Origin: Episyrphus balteatus
Lineage: Eukaryota; Arthropoda; Insecta; Diptera; Syrphidae
Direction: 5' to 3'
Assembly: GCF_945859705.1 (NCBI RefSeq)
Contig: NC_079134.1
Location: 64,148,437 to 64,212,436, forward strand
Length of the DNA stretch: 64,000 nucleotides
The notes beneath the pieces are model-generated. The model searched no databases and was not told the origin of the DNA. It saw only the letters and a list, made by a program, of their open reading frames with translations. The position numbers and the translations under genes are program-made. Shown here one piece after another: positions 21,430 to 32,490 of this stretch (the first letter of the stretch is position 1; the number at the start of each line of letters is the position of its first letter).

Positions 21430-21868
21430 TACACTCCTGCTCAAAATTAACGCACACTTTTTTTTTCTTTAGTTTTACCCTTGTATCTTATTTGAAATGG
21501 CTTTGAAATTCTTTGGTGTATTTTTTTGTGTTTGCTTATTATTTAGCAAGTCGAAAAAATGCTAAACTGCAACAGTATTACCAACCAAAAAAAGATGAAC
21601 CAACTTTATCAATTCAAAGTCTGAAAATTGATATTAAAATAATTTTTGTTTTTTGAGAAAAAAATTTTTTTTAAATGGAACCAAGTGTCATTTCTGTCCA
21701 ATTATATTATGCAAAACTTGGTATTGTCTCCTCTAGCGCATATGACAACCTGGAGTCGTCTGTTCATTCCACTTATTAACTTTTGAAGGTTTTGTTGTAA
21801 ACCTTCTTTCACTGCAGTTTTCAATTGATCAAGACTGGTTGGAGGTGGATTTCGGTCGCGAATGCATC
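21430..21868 (-). pseudogene. Tc1/mariner transposase C-terminal remnant
   Basis: The minus strand from about 21,868 to 21,702 encodes IRDRNPPPTSLDQLKTAVKE, then LISGMNRRLQVVICARG, the C-terminal end of Tc1-type transposases, followed by a stop. A terminus-like ACTCCTGCTCAAAATTAACG (21,433-21,452) would be the 3' inverted end. The rest of the gene is replaced at 21,869 by a Jockey ORF1 fragment. Confidence 0.75.
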
Positions 21869-21882
21869 TTTTCAATACAACC

Positions 21883-22060
21883 GATATGGGAGGGAGTAAG
21901 AGGAGAAGGCAACCGCTAAAGCAAAAGCTGAACCTGGTGAAGCGTCGTTCCCCAAAACATTCAGCTGAGCTGCCAGCTGAAGAGGAGGAAACGGCGCGCA
22001 CAGCTTATATTGAAGCGGCAGCTAAAAGTAATCATCGGAAGCCAGAAGATGATGATACTA
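21883..22060 (+). pseudogene. Extra fragment of Jockey ORF1 start
   Basis: A partial copy of the N-terminal ORF1 coding sequence (MGGSKRRRQPLKQKLNLV..., then an acidic, alanine-rich stretch) that is repeated with a deletion at 22,512-22,640. The 440 bp between them are rich in ATCGAATT/GATTCAATTC words and may be the element's 5' region. The frame ends in unrelated sequence. Confidence 0.6.
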
Positions 22061-22511
22061 ACTATTACCACGTTTGTATGACCGATTTAAAGATCGAATT
22101 GAAACTGAATCGAAATTTCGATCCAGGTATATGGAAGTACCAGATCGAGGAATCGAATTGAAATAGAATCGAAAACACAATTTTTCTTTTTAATATATTT
22201 GCAGTAAAATAGAAAAATCTAACCAAAAACAAAGTGCAAGTAAAACTAGATATCATTATACATACAAACAGTGAATTTGCAAATAAGAAGACAATCACAC
22301 ACAATTTCCACCATAAATTATATCTCGAGTATTCAATTCGTTAGGTATATATGCATATTTTCGATTCGATTCAGCTCCCCGAGTCTGATCGGATCGACAA
22401 ATCCGGATTCAATTCGATTCAGGTATATATAGACCTAAATCCTGATTCAATTCGGATTCAAATCGCCATACAAACGGGGTATATATGTCCGAGGAGGGAG
22501 AACGACAGCCG

Positions 22512-23610
22512 ATATGGGAGGGAGTAAGAGGAGACGGCAACCGCTAAAGCCAAAGCCGAACCTGGGGAGGAAACGGCACAGCTAATATTGAAGCGGCAGC
22601 TAAAAGTAATCATCAGAAGCCAGAACATGATGATGTTAACTATATGTCTGAGGAGGGCATTTCGTTTCGGGTGACATCAACAAGTTCGCTGACGAAGATG
22701 AAGAGGAGGAGCATACCCTCCAAACCAAAATAAATGGGTTTGAGAGGAAAATGAATGCCCTCAGGCAAGAAGTTGCGCCCCTGCTCGAGCGCATGAAAGC
22801 GAAACAAGAAGCCCACAGAGCTAAAGAAAAGCAAGAGCTCGCAGATAAAAAAGACGCCAAAGCAGCGGAACAATAACAACAAGAGCAGCTTCTACAACAG
22901 TAGAAGCAAGTTCCTCAACCCCAATTTTCAATTCAATTTTGTTTTATTGAACATACTATATACAATTGACTTAAGCTTAACTTATTTCTAATAAGATACA
23001 TTGATTGATATAAAATTTGTTGGCACATATGGGGCCTAACCTTATACAATGGATAAAAGATATAATATATATATAAATATAGTACATGAATAGGCTTAAT
23101 TTTACAAGTCTGCTGACTAGGTTATCCTCGGGGTGTTCCGTCCCGGTTGTCCAGTGTTCCTCAACCCTAGCGACAACAAAAACAGCAGCAACAGCGGCAA
23201 CAACAACAATTGCTTGCACAAGTTGCACAACAACAACAACAACAGCTACCCGCACAAGTGCCAGAGCAGCAACAAGACATCAGCCAGTACAGCAAAGTAC
23301 ACAACAAGCAGCAGAGGCAAATAAGCCAAGTGGAAGCAAGCAGTAGGTGCGGACCCAACAGCCGCAGGCCCAGGAGCAGCAGCCACAGATAGCCAAAGTA
23401 AGCAAAGAAAATGTGCCACCCATTAATGTGTTCAGGATGGACCTAGAGAACACTTTAAAGCTATGTAAGTCGGCCATAGGCGAACATTTTTTTATTAAAA
23501 GACTTAGTAATAGTTAACATGCTATCCACTGCAACACAGGGGAAGATCATAAGAAAATAAGATTTTTACTAAAAGAAGCCACCACTGAGTACTTCAGTTT
23601 TACCCCTAAG
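22512..23610 (+). pseudogene. LINE ORF1, N-terminal and glutamine-rich part
   Basis: In one plus frame the sequence runs from KRRRQP-type basic residues through a charged helix (NALRQEVAPLLERMKAKQEA, about 22,748-22,807) to CAG/CAA-coded glutamine tracts (about 23,170-23,290), then NVFRMDLENTLKLCKSA and FLLKEATTEYFSFTPKLEK, the segment before the PRE_C2HC domain. Stops (for example near 22,875 and 22,903) and a 233-bp inserted LINE tail break it. Confidence 0.75.
22922..23154 (-). mobile_element. 5'-truncated LINE 3' end with 12-bp target duplication
   Basis: This minus-strand fragment is flanked by perfect direct repeats GTTCCTCAACCC (22,910-22,921 and 23,155-23,166). It encodes the last few residues of a LINE ORF2 (TEHPEDNLVSRL), then 3' UTR with AATAAA (complement about 22,943-22,948). 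A long target duplication, truncation and a poly(A) signal are the signature of target-primed insertion. Confidence 0.85.
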
Positions 23611-24222
23611 TTGGAGAAAATCCAAACGGTCCTTCTAAAGGGCATAGATTCCTGCACGGAACCCCAGGCGCTCTATGATGAGCTCTGCCGCAAAGCGAGT
23701 GGTGATCTCAAGATCATCAGCGTCAAGCCATTCCAAACGGCTTTGTCCAGACGGGAGAAGAGGAAACTGCCTATATTTTTAGTGCAGCTCTCGCCCAACA
23801 GCAAACTGGATAGTTTGAGGAATATTACCGTCCTCAACTACCAGGTTGTCACTTGGGATAAATTAAAAAGGCGCAGTGATATGCTTCAATGCGTGCGTTG
23901 CCATAGGTTCGGTCATGCCGCAGCCAACTGCGAAATGCAGTCGCGCTATGTAAAGTGTGGAGAGAACCACAATAAGGGGGAGTGTAAACTCGGGGAGGAA
24001 CGGATCGAAGATAAGACCCAGCTAAAATGCGCAGTCTGCAGAAGCGTCGGGCACCCTGCTAATTATCGGGGCTGTCCAAGATTTCAGCAAATGAAGCAGC
24101 AAAAAACGGTGACGCAGGCTGTCGTTGAAAAACGACAAGCATCTCTTTCGCCCAAATGGCGCAAAGAGCAATGCCAAAGGGGACACAGAAGCCACAAAAG
24201 GTTGCCCAACAGGACTCCGTGA
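23611..24222 (+). CDS. LINE ORF1 C-terminal part: PRE_C2HC and zinc knuckles
   Basis: A 203-codon open stretch, internal to ORF1 with no real start at 23,611. It encodes the PRE_C2HC-associated domain (PIFLVQLSPN, LNYQVVTWDKLKRR) and three knuckles: CVRCHRFGHAAANC, CGENHNKGEC (with YVK before it) and CAVCRSVGHPANYRGC. These bind nucleic acid in the LINE ribonucleoprotein of Jockey-group elements. The first knuckle is canonical CX2CX4HX4C. After residue ~175 the frame diverges from the copy at 27,441. Confidence 0.85.
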   Translation: MEKIQTVLLKGIDSCTEPQALYDELCRKASGDLKIISVKPFQTALSRREKRKLPIFLVQLSPNSKLDSLRNITVLNYQVVTWDKLKRRSDMLQCVRCHRFGHAAANCEMQSRYVKCGENHNKGECKLGEERIEDKTQLKCAVCRSVGHPANYRGCPRFQQMKQQKTVTQAVVEKRQASLSPKWRKEQCQRGHRSHKRLPNRTP

Positions 24223-24397
24223 CTAAAGCACCTGCGGCAGAATCAGAGGGGTTGACCTTGCTACTGAGCATTTAAGCACAGTTAACAGAGCTTCAAAGCC
24301 AGATAAGGGAGCAGACAGTGAGGGTAGATGATATCTACACTCAACTGCCTAGCTTAACGGAACTTAGGTCGTAATATGCGCGCTGTCAGAGAGGCCC

Positions 24398-24860
24398 CTT
24401 AGGATCCTAGCTGTGAATGTAAATTCACTGATTAGGGTCGAATGTAGAGCTAACCTTTTCCAATTGTTGAAAGATCTATGTCCCGATGTGTTTATGGCTA
24501 GCGCAACTAAGCTAAACTAGAAACATAAACTGGCAAATATTAATTACAACATCGTAAGAAGAGACTGGCCCGACTTCACTCAAGGGGGCGGTGTTGCAAT
24601 CTTCATACGTAAAGGCATTAGTTTATAAGGTAATATACAATAGTGAAGTGCGAAAATTTCGAACGCTTGAGGTGTGCATTGTATGCATCCCTCTTCAACA
24701 TGGAAAGCGGGTGAATGCAGTCGCAGCTTATGTGGCAGAAGCACCTCAACCAGCTGACTTGGCGGCAGAGCTCGAAAAACTTTTTCAAATCCTAAGACTG
24801 ATTTTGGAGGAGAACTATATCCTGATGGCCGGTGATCTGAACGTTAAACACCAAGATTAG
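24398..24860 (+). pseudogene. LINE ORF2: APE-type endonuclease, broken
   Basis: Plus-strand pieces in shifting frames: ILAVNVNSLIRVECRANLFQ, then a decayed ETKL box (ATKLN with a stop), YNIVRRDWPDFTQGGGVAIF, and ENYILMAGDLNVKHQD, the GDxN catalytic segment. Stops occur at the ETKL box, after the GGGVAIFIRKG stretch and after KHQD. Related to APE endonucleases that nick target DNA; not functional. Confidence 0.8.
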
Positions 24861-24880
24861 GGAAATCAAATACATAATCA

Positions 24881-26200
24881 GTGCTTCTAGACTCGAAACT
24901 GACAATAACAGACTCTGTGGGCCAACACCCAAGAAACTGCCTTCGTACAGTTGAGTACGACAGCTACCACTGCGGACTCGCCGCCGCAATCCAGCTTCCT
25001 AACGAGCTTGTGGAATTGGAGGAGTATGTACCGGAGCATTCTTACAACTACGATAAGACGCGCTGGCCACGCTTCACCAACGCCTTAGCAAGAGGTCTGC
25101 GTTCAAATAACATAGCCCCTCCGAATGACAGAAATCTGTCGAACAGTGTGATTGATGGTTGTCTCCAACAAATGGACAATACCATCCCACAAACGATGAA
25201 CAGAACGATACCTAAATACAAAGAACGTGACCAAAATAACAGTTACCGAAATGCGACTATTGACGCGCTCCACAGACAAAAAAGCGGACTACTGATAAGA
25301 CTTAAACGTTTATACACTTACAGACCCACATGATCTGGAGATCTGAACACTGAAGTCATCGATCAAAAACATCAACCAGTTGATCAAAGAAAATTATAGG
25401 TTGTCTTTTAATCTGTGTTGGGACAAAAAAAATTCGGGTCGTTAAATCTAGCGACCCGAGTATGTTTCCGCAGATTAATTAGATTTTTAGACGGAATGAT
25501 TAAAACGAGCTTCCGTGTCTTAAGCTCCAGAGAACTGTGGAAAACAAAGACGTACTTCTGACAGCAGGCATAAATCTAGGGGAAGCCATTTTGGACGACG
25601 CACGACCTCTTTATAATCGAAGATCCACAAGAGAAAGTGGAGGCGGTGGAAGCTGCCCTCCAGCAAGTGTACAAGGTAAATGCTAGCATTAACCCGAACC
25701 ATGACCTGGAAAACAGGGCCCTCCTTCATCACTTCTATCTACGTAATGATATTACGCAATGGCGATCTGAGAATCGCGGTTTTACCGGGTTTAATGAAGA
25801 ACACTTGGCAAACGTCCTGTTAACACCCTGTAAGTTACGAAGGTAGAGCTCAAGCTCATCATCGATTCATTAAAGAAAAAGAATTCAGCAGGAGTCGATG
25901 GTATATCCTAATTGCACTACGACATCTACCGCAAGAAGCTATGTACATTTTTGCCACTCTGTTTAACAACGCTCTGAATAATGCATATTATCCAAAGCGT
26001 TGGTAAACAGCAGTGGTATACATCCTTTACCGAAAAAGGGAAAGGACAACTCCAGTTCGGCAAATCTCCGGTCGATAAGTCTCCTTCCAAGTTTTTGAAA
26101 AAGTTATCAATAGGGCTCTGTCTCAGTGGGCTGAGGACAATAATATCATACCGGATAATCAATTCGGGTTTAAGACTGGGTGTCCCCGAATGACGAACTC
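24881..26200 (+). pseudogene. LINE ORF2: linker and N-terminal RT
   Basis: Open stretches at 24,881-25,333 (ELVELEEYVPEHSYNYDKTR and similar linker residues) and 25,637-25,846 (ENRALLHHFYLRNDITQWRS) precede RT pieces: NSAGVDGI near 25,886, NRALSQWAEDNNIIPDNQFG near 26,112-26,171. Catalytic motif A and the YADD box are missing, as the element breaks off at about 26,200. Frames change several times. Confidence 0.75.
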
Positions 26201-26363
26201 AGACTTCATGTAAATGAGCTTGAGTGTATTAGTGACCTTTCTTCGCCATACATCTCTCACGTTCAATGACATCTCAACTCAGTTCTCTCTCGGTGTCTTC
26301 ATTTGCATTCTCTTTCCTTTTCTAGAGAACCAAACCATAAAATTGTAGGAAGGTAAAATAAAA

Positions 26364-26919
26364 TGCACGACTGGGGTCGCACGTACTTCCTCTTGCAGTT
26401 CAAAGCACTTTTATGTTAGTTTAATTGTAGATTTTAAAAGCTGGATCTAAATTTTAAAAAAATTGATATTGCGGAAGAGCCGACATTTAGGGCAAAATTT
26501 TGTTAAATGAAAAAAAAATTTTATTTTATTTGACTTTTTTGAGAAAAAATAAAAATGCAGTTTTATTGCCACTGCTTTAAATATTACGTATACAAAGTTT
26601 AATCAAAATCGTTAGAGCCGTTTTCGAGAAATTCGTAATATCGTATTCTTTTGTATGAGAGGTATACGTTCTAAACAAGATATAAAAAACAAAAAAAAGC
26701 CAACTTTCAGAATTCCATAAAAATCATCTATACCAAATTTGAAGAAAATCCATCCACCCGTTTAGGCTGTGGAAATGTGTACAGGTGGACGCACAGACGC
26801 ACGGACGGAATTGCGGGACCCACTTTTTCGGAATTCTCCATCATCGTAACGTTGGTTTTGATTAAAACCTCAATTTTTTTTTTCGACACGAAACCAATAC
26901 TTGCCCTATAGAGCAAGTA
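26364..26919. mobile_element. Dispersed repeat family C, copy 1
   Basis: Starts TGCACGACTGGGGTCGCACG and ends GAGCAAGT, with a small hairpin (ACTTGC-CCTATAGA-GCAAGT) at the very end. It contains GTTAGAGCCGTTTT and CCCGTTTAGGCTGT plus a short ACGCACAGACGCACGGACGG run. Relatives: 29,705-30,260 (duplicate), 54,080-55,069, and partial copies in 62,705-63,790. A terminal hairpin with an internal short-repeat run recalls Helentron/DINE-type non-autonomous elements, but this is only a guess. Confidence 0.6.
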
Positions 26920-27440
26920 AAAAAACAACATCAAGGAAATAGCCAAAAAAGGGTTGCAAGTGTATATAGATTGGAGAATCGTTTTGCATTGCGCAACCGA
27001 ATTCACTTGTAGTTTCGTTTTCCGTTGGATTTCAGTTTTGAACTTTTCTATCATTCTGCGAATCTATGTATACCTACATCACTTGGTAGCCGTACTTGAG
27101 TAAACTTAAAAATGCATTAGGCAGGAACTTTAATCTTCTTTTTTTCTTTAGAGCAACGTATATGCCTATTTCAACAAAAAAAAAATATACAACTAAAAAA
27201 GCAAAATAACTCCAAATGAAGTAATTGAAAAGCGGAACAGTTGTTGGGCGATTTCATAGAAAAAACAATTTCATCCATAATCGAATTCGAAAATTTGATT
27301 TTTGTATTATAATACGCATTACATTACAAACTGCCTCTGTCTTTCCAAATTTTTTGTTCATAGATAAATAAATATCCACATAGTTGCTCAGAAGCACAAA
27401 AAAGTACGAACTAACAGTAGTACCTTTAACTTTATATAAC
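26920..27440. other. No gene seen
   Basis: AT-rich sequence after the family C copy, carried along in the duplication (again at 30,261-30,779). Nothing recognised. Confidence 0.4.
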
Positions 27441-28071
27441 TCGTTTTTCAACGACAGCCTGCGTCACCGTTTTTTGCTGCTTCATTTGCTGAAATCTTGG
27501 ACAGCCCCGATAATTAGCAGGGTGCCCGACGCTTCTGCAGACTGCGCATTTTAGCTGGGTCTTATCTTCGATCCGTTCCTCCCCGAGTTTACACTCCCCC
27601 TTATTGTGGTTCTCTCCACACTTTACATAGCGCGACTGCATTTCGCAGTTGGCTGCGGCATGACCGAACCTATGGCAACGCACGCATTGAAGCATATCAC
27701 TGCGCCTTTTTAATTTATCCCAAGTGACAACCTGGTAGTTGAGGACGGTAATATTCCTCAAACTATCCAGTTTGCTGTTGGGCGAGAGCTGCACTAAAAA
27801 TATAGGCAGTTTCCTCTTCTCCCGTCTGGACAAAGCCGTTTGGAATGGCTTGACGCTGATGATCTTGAGATCACCACTCGCTTTGCGGCAGAGCTCATCA
27901 TAGAGCGCCTGGGGTTCCGTGCAGGAATCTATGCCCTTTAGAAGGACCGTTTGGATTTTCTCCAACTTAGGGGTAAAACTGAAGTACTCAGTGGTGGCTT
28001 CTTTTAGTAAAAATCTTATTTTCTTATGATCTTCCCCTGTGTTGCAGTGGATAGCATGTTAACTATTACTA
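27441..28071 (-). pseudogene. Inverted copy of LINE ORF1 zinc-knuckle region
   Basis: An exact reverse-complement copy of 23,505-24,135 (631 bp), so the minus strand again encodes the PRE_C2HC region and three knuckles (177 codons open). At the right junction TA is shared with the start of the next B block (2-bp microhomology); at the left junction two extra bases (AC) are present. It links the two identical B blocks. Confidence 0.95.
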
Positions 28072-30779
28072 TGTGGCAGAAGCACCTCAACCAGCTGACT
28101 TGGCGGCAGAGCTCGAAAAACTTTTTCAAATCCTAAGACTGATTTTGGAGGAGAACTATATCCTGATGGCCGGTGATCTGAACGTTAAACACCAAGATTA
28201 GGGAAATCAAATACATAATCAGTGCTTCTAGACTCGAAACTGACAATAACAGACTCTGTGGGCCAACACCCAAGAAACTGCCTTCGTACAGTTGAGTACG
28301 ACAGCTACCACTGCGGACTCGCCGCCGCAATCCAGCTTCCTAACGAGCTTGTGGAATTGGAGGAGTATGTACCGGAGCATTCTTACAACTACGATAAGAC
28401 GCGCTGGCCACGCTTCACCAACGCCTTAGCAAGAGGTCTGCGTTCAAATAACATAGCCCCTCCGAATGACAGAAATCTGTCGAACAGTGTGATTGATGGT
28501 TGTCTCCAACAAATGGACAATACCATCCCACAAACGATGAACAGAACGATACCTAAATACAAAGAACGTGACCAAAATAACAGTTACCGAAATGCGACTA
28601 TTGACGCGCTCCACAGACAAAAAAGCGGACTACTGATAAGACTTAAACGTTTATACACTTACAGACCCACATGATCTGGAGATCTGAACACTGAAGTCAT
28701 CGATCAAAAACATCAACCAGTTGATCAAAGAAAATTATAGGTTGTCTTTTAATCTGTGTTGGGACAAAAAAAATTCGGGTCGTTAAATCTAGCGACCCGA
28801 GTATGTTTCCGCAGATTAATTAGATTTTTAGACGGAATGATTAAAACGAGCTTCCGTGTCTTAAGCTCCAGAGAACTGTGGAAAACAAAGACGTACTTCT
28901 GACAGCAGGCATAAATCTAGGGGAAGCCATTTTGGACGACGCACGACCTCTTTATAATCGAAGATCCACAAGAGAAAGTGGAGGCGGTGGAAGCTGCCCT
29001 CCAGCAAGTGTACAAGGTAAATGCTAGCATTAACCCGAACCATGACCTGGAAAACAGGGCCCTCCTTCATCACTTCTATCTACGTAATGATATTACGCAA
29101 TGGCGATCTGAGAATCGCGGTTTTACCGGGTTTAATGAAGAACACTTGGCAAACGTCCTGTTAACACCCTGTAAGTTACGAAGGTAGAGCTCAAGCTCAT
29201 CATCGATTCATTAAAGAAAAAGAATTCAGCAGGAGTCGATGGTATATCCTAATTGCACTACGACATCTACCGCAAGAAGCTATGTACATTTTTGCCACTC
29301 TGTTTAACAACGCTCTGAATAATGCATATTATCCAAAGCGTTGGTAAACAGCAGTGGTATACATCCTTTACCGAAAAAGGGAAAGGACAACTCCAGTTCG
29401 GCAAATCTCCGGTCGATAAGTCTCCTTCCAAGTTTTTGAAAAAGTTATCAATAGGGCTCTGTCTCAGTGGGCTGAGGACAATAATATCATACCGGATAAT
29501 CAATTCGGGTTTAAGACTGGGTGTCCCCGAATGACGAACTCAGACTTCATGTAAATGAGCTTGAGTGTATTAGTGACCTTTCTTCGCCATACATCTCTCA
29601 CGTTCAATGACATCTCAACTCAGTTCTCTCTCGGTGTCTTCATTTGCATTCTCTTTCCTTTTCTAGAGAACCAAACCATAAAATTGTAGGAAGGTAAAAT
29701 AAAATGCACGACTGGGGTCGCACGTACTTCCTCTTGCAGTTCAAAGCACTTTTATGTTAGTTTAATTGTAGATTTTAAAAGCTGGATCTAAATTTTAAAA
29801 AAATTGATATTGCGGAAGAGCCGACATTTAGGGCAAAATTTTGTTAAATGAAAAAAAAATTTTATTTTATTTGACTTTTTTGAGAAAAAATAAAAATGCA
29901 GTTTTATTGCCACTGCTTTAAATATTACGTATACAAAGTTTAATCAAAATCGTTAGAGCCGTTTTCGAGAAATTCGTAATATCGTATTCTTTTGTATGAG
30001 AGGTATACGTTCTAAACAAGATATAAAAAACAAAAAAAAGCCAACTTTCAGAATTCCATAAAAATCATCTATACCAAATTTGAAGAAAATCCATCCACCC
30101 GTTTAGGCTGTGGAAATGTGTACAGGTGGACGCACAGACGCACGGACGGAATTGCGGGACCCACTTTTTCGGAATTCTCCATCATCGTAACGTTGGTTTT
30201 GATTAAAACCTCAATTTTTTTTTTCGACACGAAACCAATACTTGCCCTATAGAGCAAGTAAAAAAACAACATCAAGGAAATAGCCAAAAAAGGGTTGCAA
30301 GTGTATATAGATTGGAGAATCGTTTTGCATTGCGCAACCGAATTCACTTGTAGTTTCGTTTTCCGTTGGATTTCAGTTTTGAACTTTTCTATCATTCTGC
30401 GAATCTATGTATACCTACATCACTTGGTAGCCGTACTTGAGTAAACTTAAAAATGCATTAGGCAGGAACTTTAATCTTCTTTTTTTCTTTAGAGCAACGT
30501 ATATGCCTATTTCAACAAAAAAAAAATATACAACTAAAAAAGCAAAATAACTCCAAATGAAGTAATTGAAAAGCGGAACAGTTGTTGGGCGATTTCATAG
30601 AAAAAACAATTTCATCCATAATCGAATTCGAAAATTTGATTTTTGTATTATAATACGCATTACATTACAAACTGCCTCTGTCTTTCCAAATTTTTTGTTC
30701 ATAGATAAATAAATATCCACATAGTTGCTCAGAAGCACAAAAAAGTACGAACTAACAGTAGTACCTTTAACTTTATATA
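28070..30779. repeat. 2,710-bp duplicated block, copy 2
   Basis: Direct repeat of 24,729-27,438 (offset 3,341), carrying the same broken endonuclease/RT sequence (for example 28,222-28,674 and 28,978-29,187 open stretches) and a second family C copy at 29,705-30,260. After TTTATATA at 30,779 the sequence becomes unrelated. The lack of visible divergence means a very recent event or an assembly error. Confidence 0.95.
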
Positions 30780-31051
30780 CCTACCTAACATGCAACACCA
30801 TAAATTTATGATAGAGATAAAAAAAACAGTTTTTAAAAAACAAGAATACAAAAAAATCGTTTATCCTACTCCTATTCCATATACCACGCAACATCACATA
30901 CCACATATTGCGACCGTGCGAGAGATCCATTATTCTCTTTTCTCATTTTCGCGAAAAAAAAAAAATACAACAACACTTTGCATGCGCGATTAGCTTGCCT
31001 GGCGCCATCCTTTTTTATGGAAAAACCCTGTGTACAAACAATAACAATGTA
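30780..31051. other. No gene seen
   Basis: A-rich sequence without coding signal or recognisable element. Confidence 0.4.
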
Positions 31052-31382
31052 CCCTTCAAGTAAGAAAACTGAGTTTAGAAAAGACACTCCGACCTTCGAC
31101 CGAGAAAAACGGGGTTGCACTCACACACTTGCAACTTTTTGTGTATGAACACAAAGTCGAAGGAGAAATCGTGGTGAAAAACGGGTCCGACACGGCGGCT
31201 CAAATTAGTATGGAAATTATAATCACCGCTCAGCCGATTTTACATGTATTGGTTTTTTCACCACGATTTCTCCTTCGATTTTGTGTTCACACACAAAAAG
31301 TTGCAAGTGTGTGAGTGCAACCTCGTTTTTCGCGTTTTGAGGTCGGAGCGTCTTATCTGAACTCAGTTTTCTTGCTTGAAGG
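31052..31382. mobile_element. MITE, CCCTTCAAG family, second copy
   Basis: The ends CCCTTCAAGTAAGAAAACTG and its complement (31,362-31,382) bound inverted arms that include a CTCCGACC..., ACACACTTGCAA and AAATCGTGGTGAAAA block. The centre (GCTCAAATTAGTATGGAAAT, 31,199-31,218) matches 7713-7732. Related to 7651-8098. No ORF; no certain target duplication. Confidence 0.75.
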
Positions 31383-31392
31383 ATTAGACTGA

Positions 31393-32200
31393 TTCAAACA
31401 AAAATTTTTTTTTTGTTCAAAGCATTGTTGAAAATATTGTTGGAAATGACGAAAAAAAAATACTTTAAAAGTTTTAGCCCTTAATATTAACATTAAGTAC
31501 CGCCCGCCGCATCGCAAATTTCTATTTCCCATATGATTAACATGGAAAAGATTGTGTTTTTGAGTTTGGAATCTTTTAACTTTTTAATGGTTCATCAAAA
31601 AGGCTAGATTTAATCGTATAAAATTGAACGCTCTACAAAAAAGCTCTTATTAATTTTTTTGATATACTGCCCCGTTTGGAGGTTATTCAATTTTAAAATA
31701 TAAAATGTATTTTTTTCTACATTTTTGTTCAATTTTTTTACGAAACTTTTAGGTTTTTCAAAAAAATTGGCAAACTTTTCGAATATTTGTATTCTATTTT
31801 GTGTTTTGGTTTCACAGATCATTTTATATAACTCTCAAACCCCTAATACTATCATATAAGATTTCTTCAATAAATTCGAATTATTAATTTTTTCAACTAA
31901 AAATTATTTTAATTTATTTTTCGCGTCGGTTTTTTTTAATTCTATAATTTTGTAGAGCGTTCAATTTTATACAAGAAAATGATTAAATCTAGCCTTTTTG
32001 ACGAACCGTTAAAAAGTTATAAAATTCCTAACTCAATAACACAATCTTTCCCATGTAAATCATATGGAAAATACAAATTTGCGATGCGGCGGGCGGTACT
32101 TAATGTTAATATTAAGAGCTGAAACTTTTACAGTATTTTTTTTTTCGTCATTTCCAACAATATTTTCGGTAATTGTTTGAACAAAAAAAAATTTTTTTTT
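31393..32200. repeat. Foldback element, ~800 bp
   Basis: Arms of ~245 bp (31,393-31,640 and 31,950-32,195) are inverted copies, sharing GCGATGCGGCGGGCGGTACTT and AGAGCGTTCAATTTTATAC blocks. The ~310-bp spacer is AT-rich. No transposase. It abuts a half copy of the first foldback family. Confidence 0.8.
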
Positions 32201-32490
32201 AGGACTTACGGACATGAGATTTTTTTAGATTTTTGACATAAGTTATAGAATATCCAAGCAAAGATAAAAACAAAAACTAGCCTATTAGCACTAATTCCAA
32301 GATTGTACCAGGATTTTTTTTAGTGCATATCCTAAAATTTCCCCTTTTCTCAAAAATTACCATTTTTTCATAGATATGAATGTTTTTTTCATTAAATTGT
32401 TCTGATTCTCTATGACAATGGATACATGCAAAATTTGGTTCTACCATAACTTTTAAGGGTTTTTCAGTAGTAAGTTGTCAACTGTTTTTG
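32201..32490. repeat. Fragment of the 83-1575 foldback family
   Basis: The sequence from AGGACTTACGGACATGAGAT to TTTTCAGTAGTAAGTTGTCA is a diverged relative of 961-1260. Only one arm is present, so it is a deleted or half-length copy. Confidence 0.75.

Larger units (their letters stand above)
22505..26200 (+). mobile_element. Jockey-clade LINE, broken
   Basis: A plus-strand non-LTR retrotransposon with ORF1 (22,512-24,222) encoding a gag-like protein with three CCHC-type knuckles, and ORF2 (24,398-26,200) with endonuclease and the first part of reverse transcriptase. Multiple stops mark it as dead. The RT breaks off after the QFGFKTG segment; the YADD box and 3' end are absent. The right half was later duplicated (see 24,729-30,779). 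Confidence 0.85.
24729..27438. repeat. 2,710-bp duplicated block, copy 1
   Basis: Bases 24,729-27,438 recur at 28,070-30,779 in the same orientation with a constant offset of 3,341 and no difference noticed. The block holds the end of the LINE endonuclease, the linker, partial RT, and an unrelated repeat (26,364-26,919). Its right edge (TTTATATA) is shared by both copies, and sequences diverge immediately outside. Confidence 0.95.

Noticed and set aside
23086..23392. Glutamine/threonine/asparagine-rich ORFs in three frames
   Set aside because: All read one CAG/CAA-rich stretch of the LINE ORF1; only the frame joining to the zinc-knuckle region is real.
26728..27054. 108-codon minus-strand ORF, duplicated at 30,069-30,395
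   Set aside because: Lies in the non-coding family C repeat; apparent conservation is only the identical duplication.
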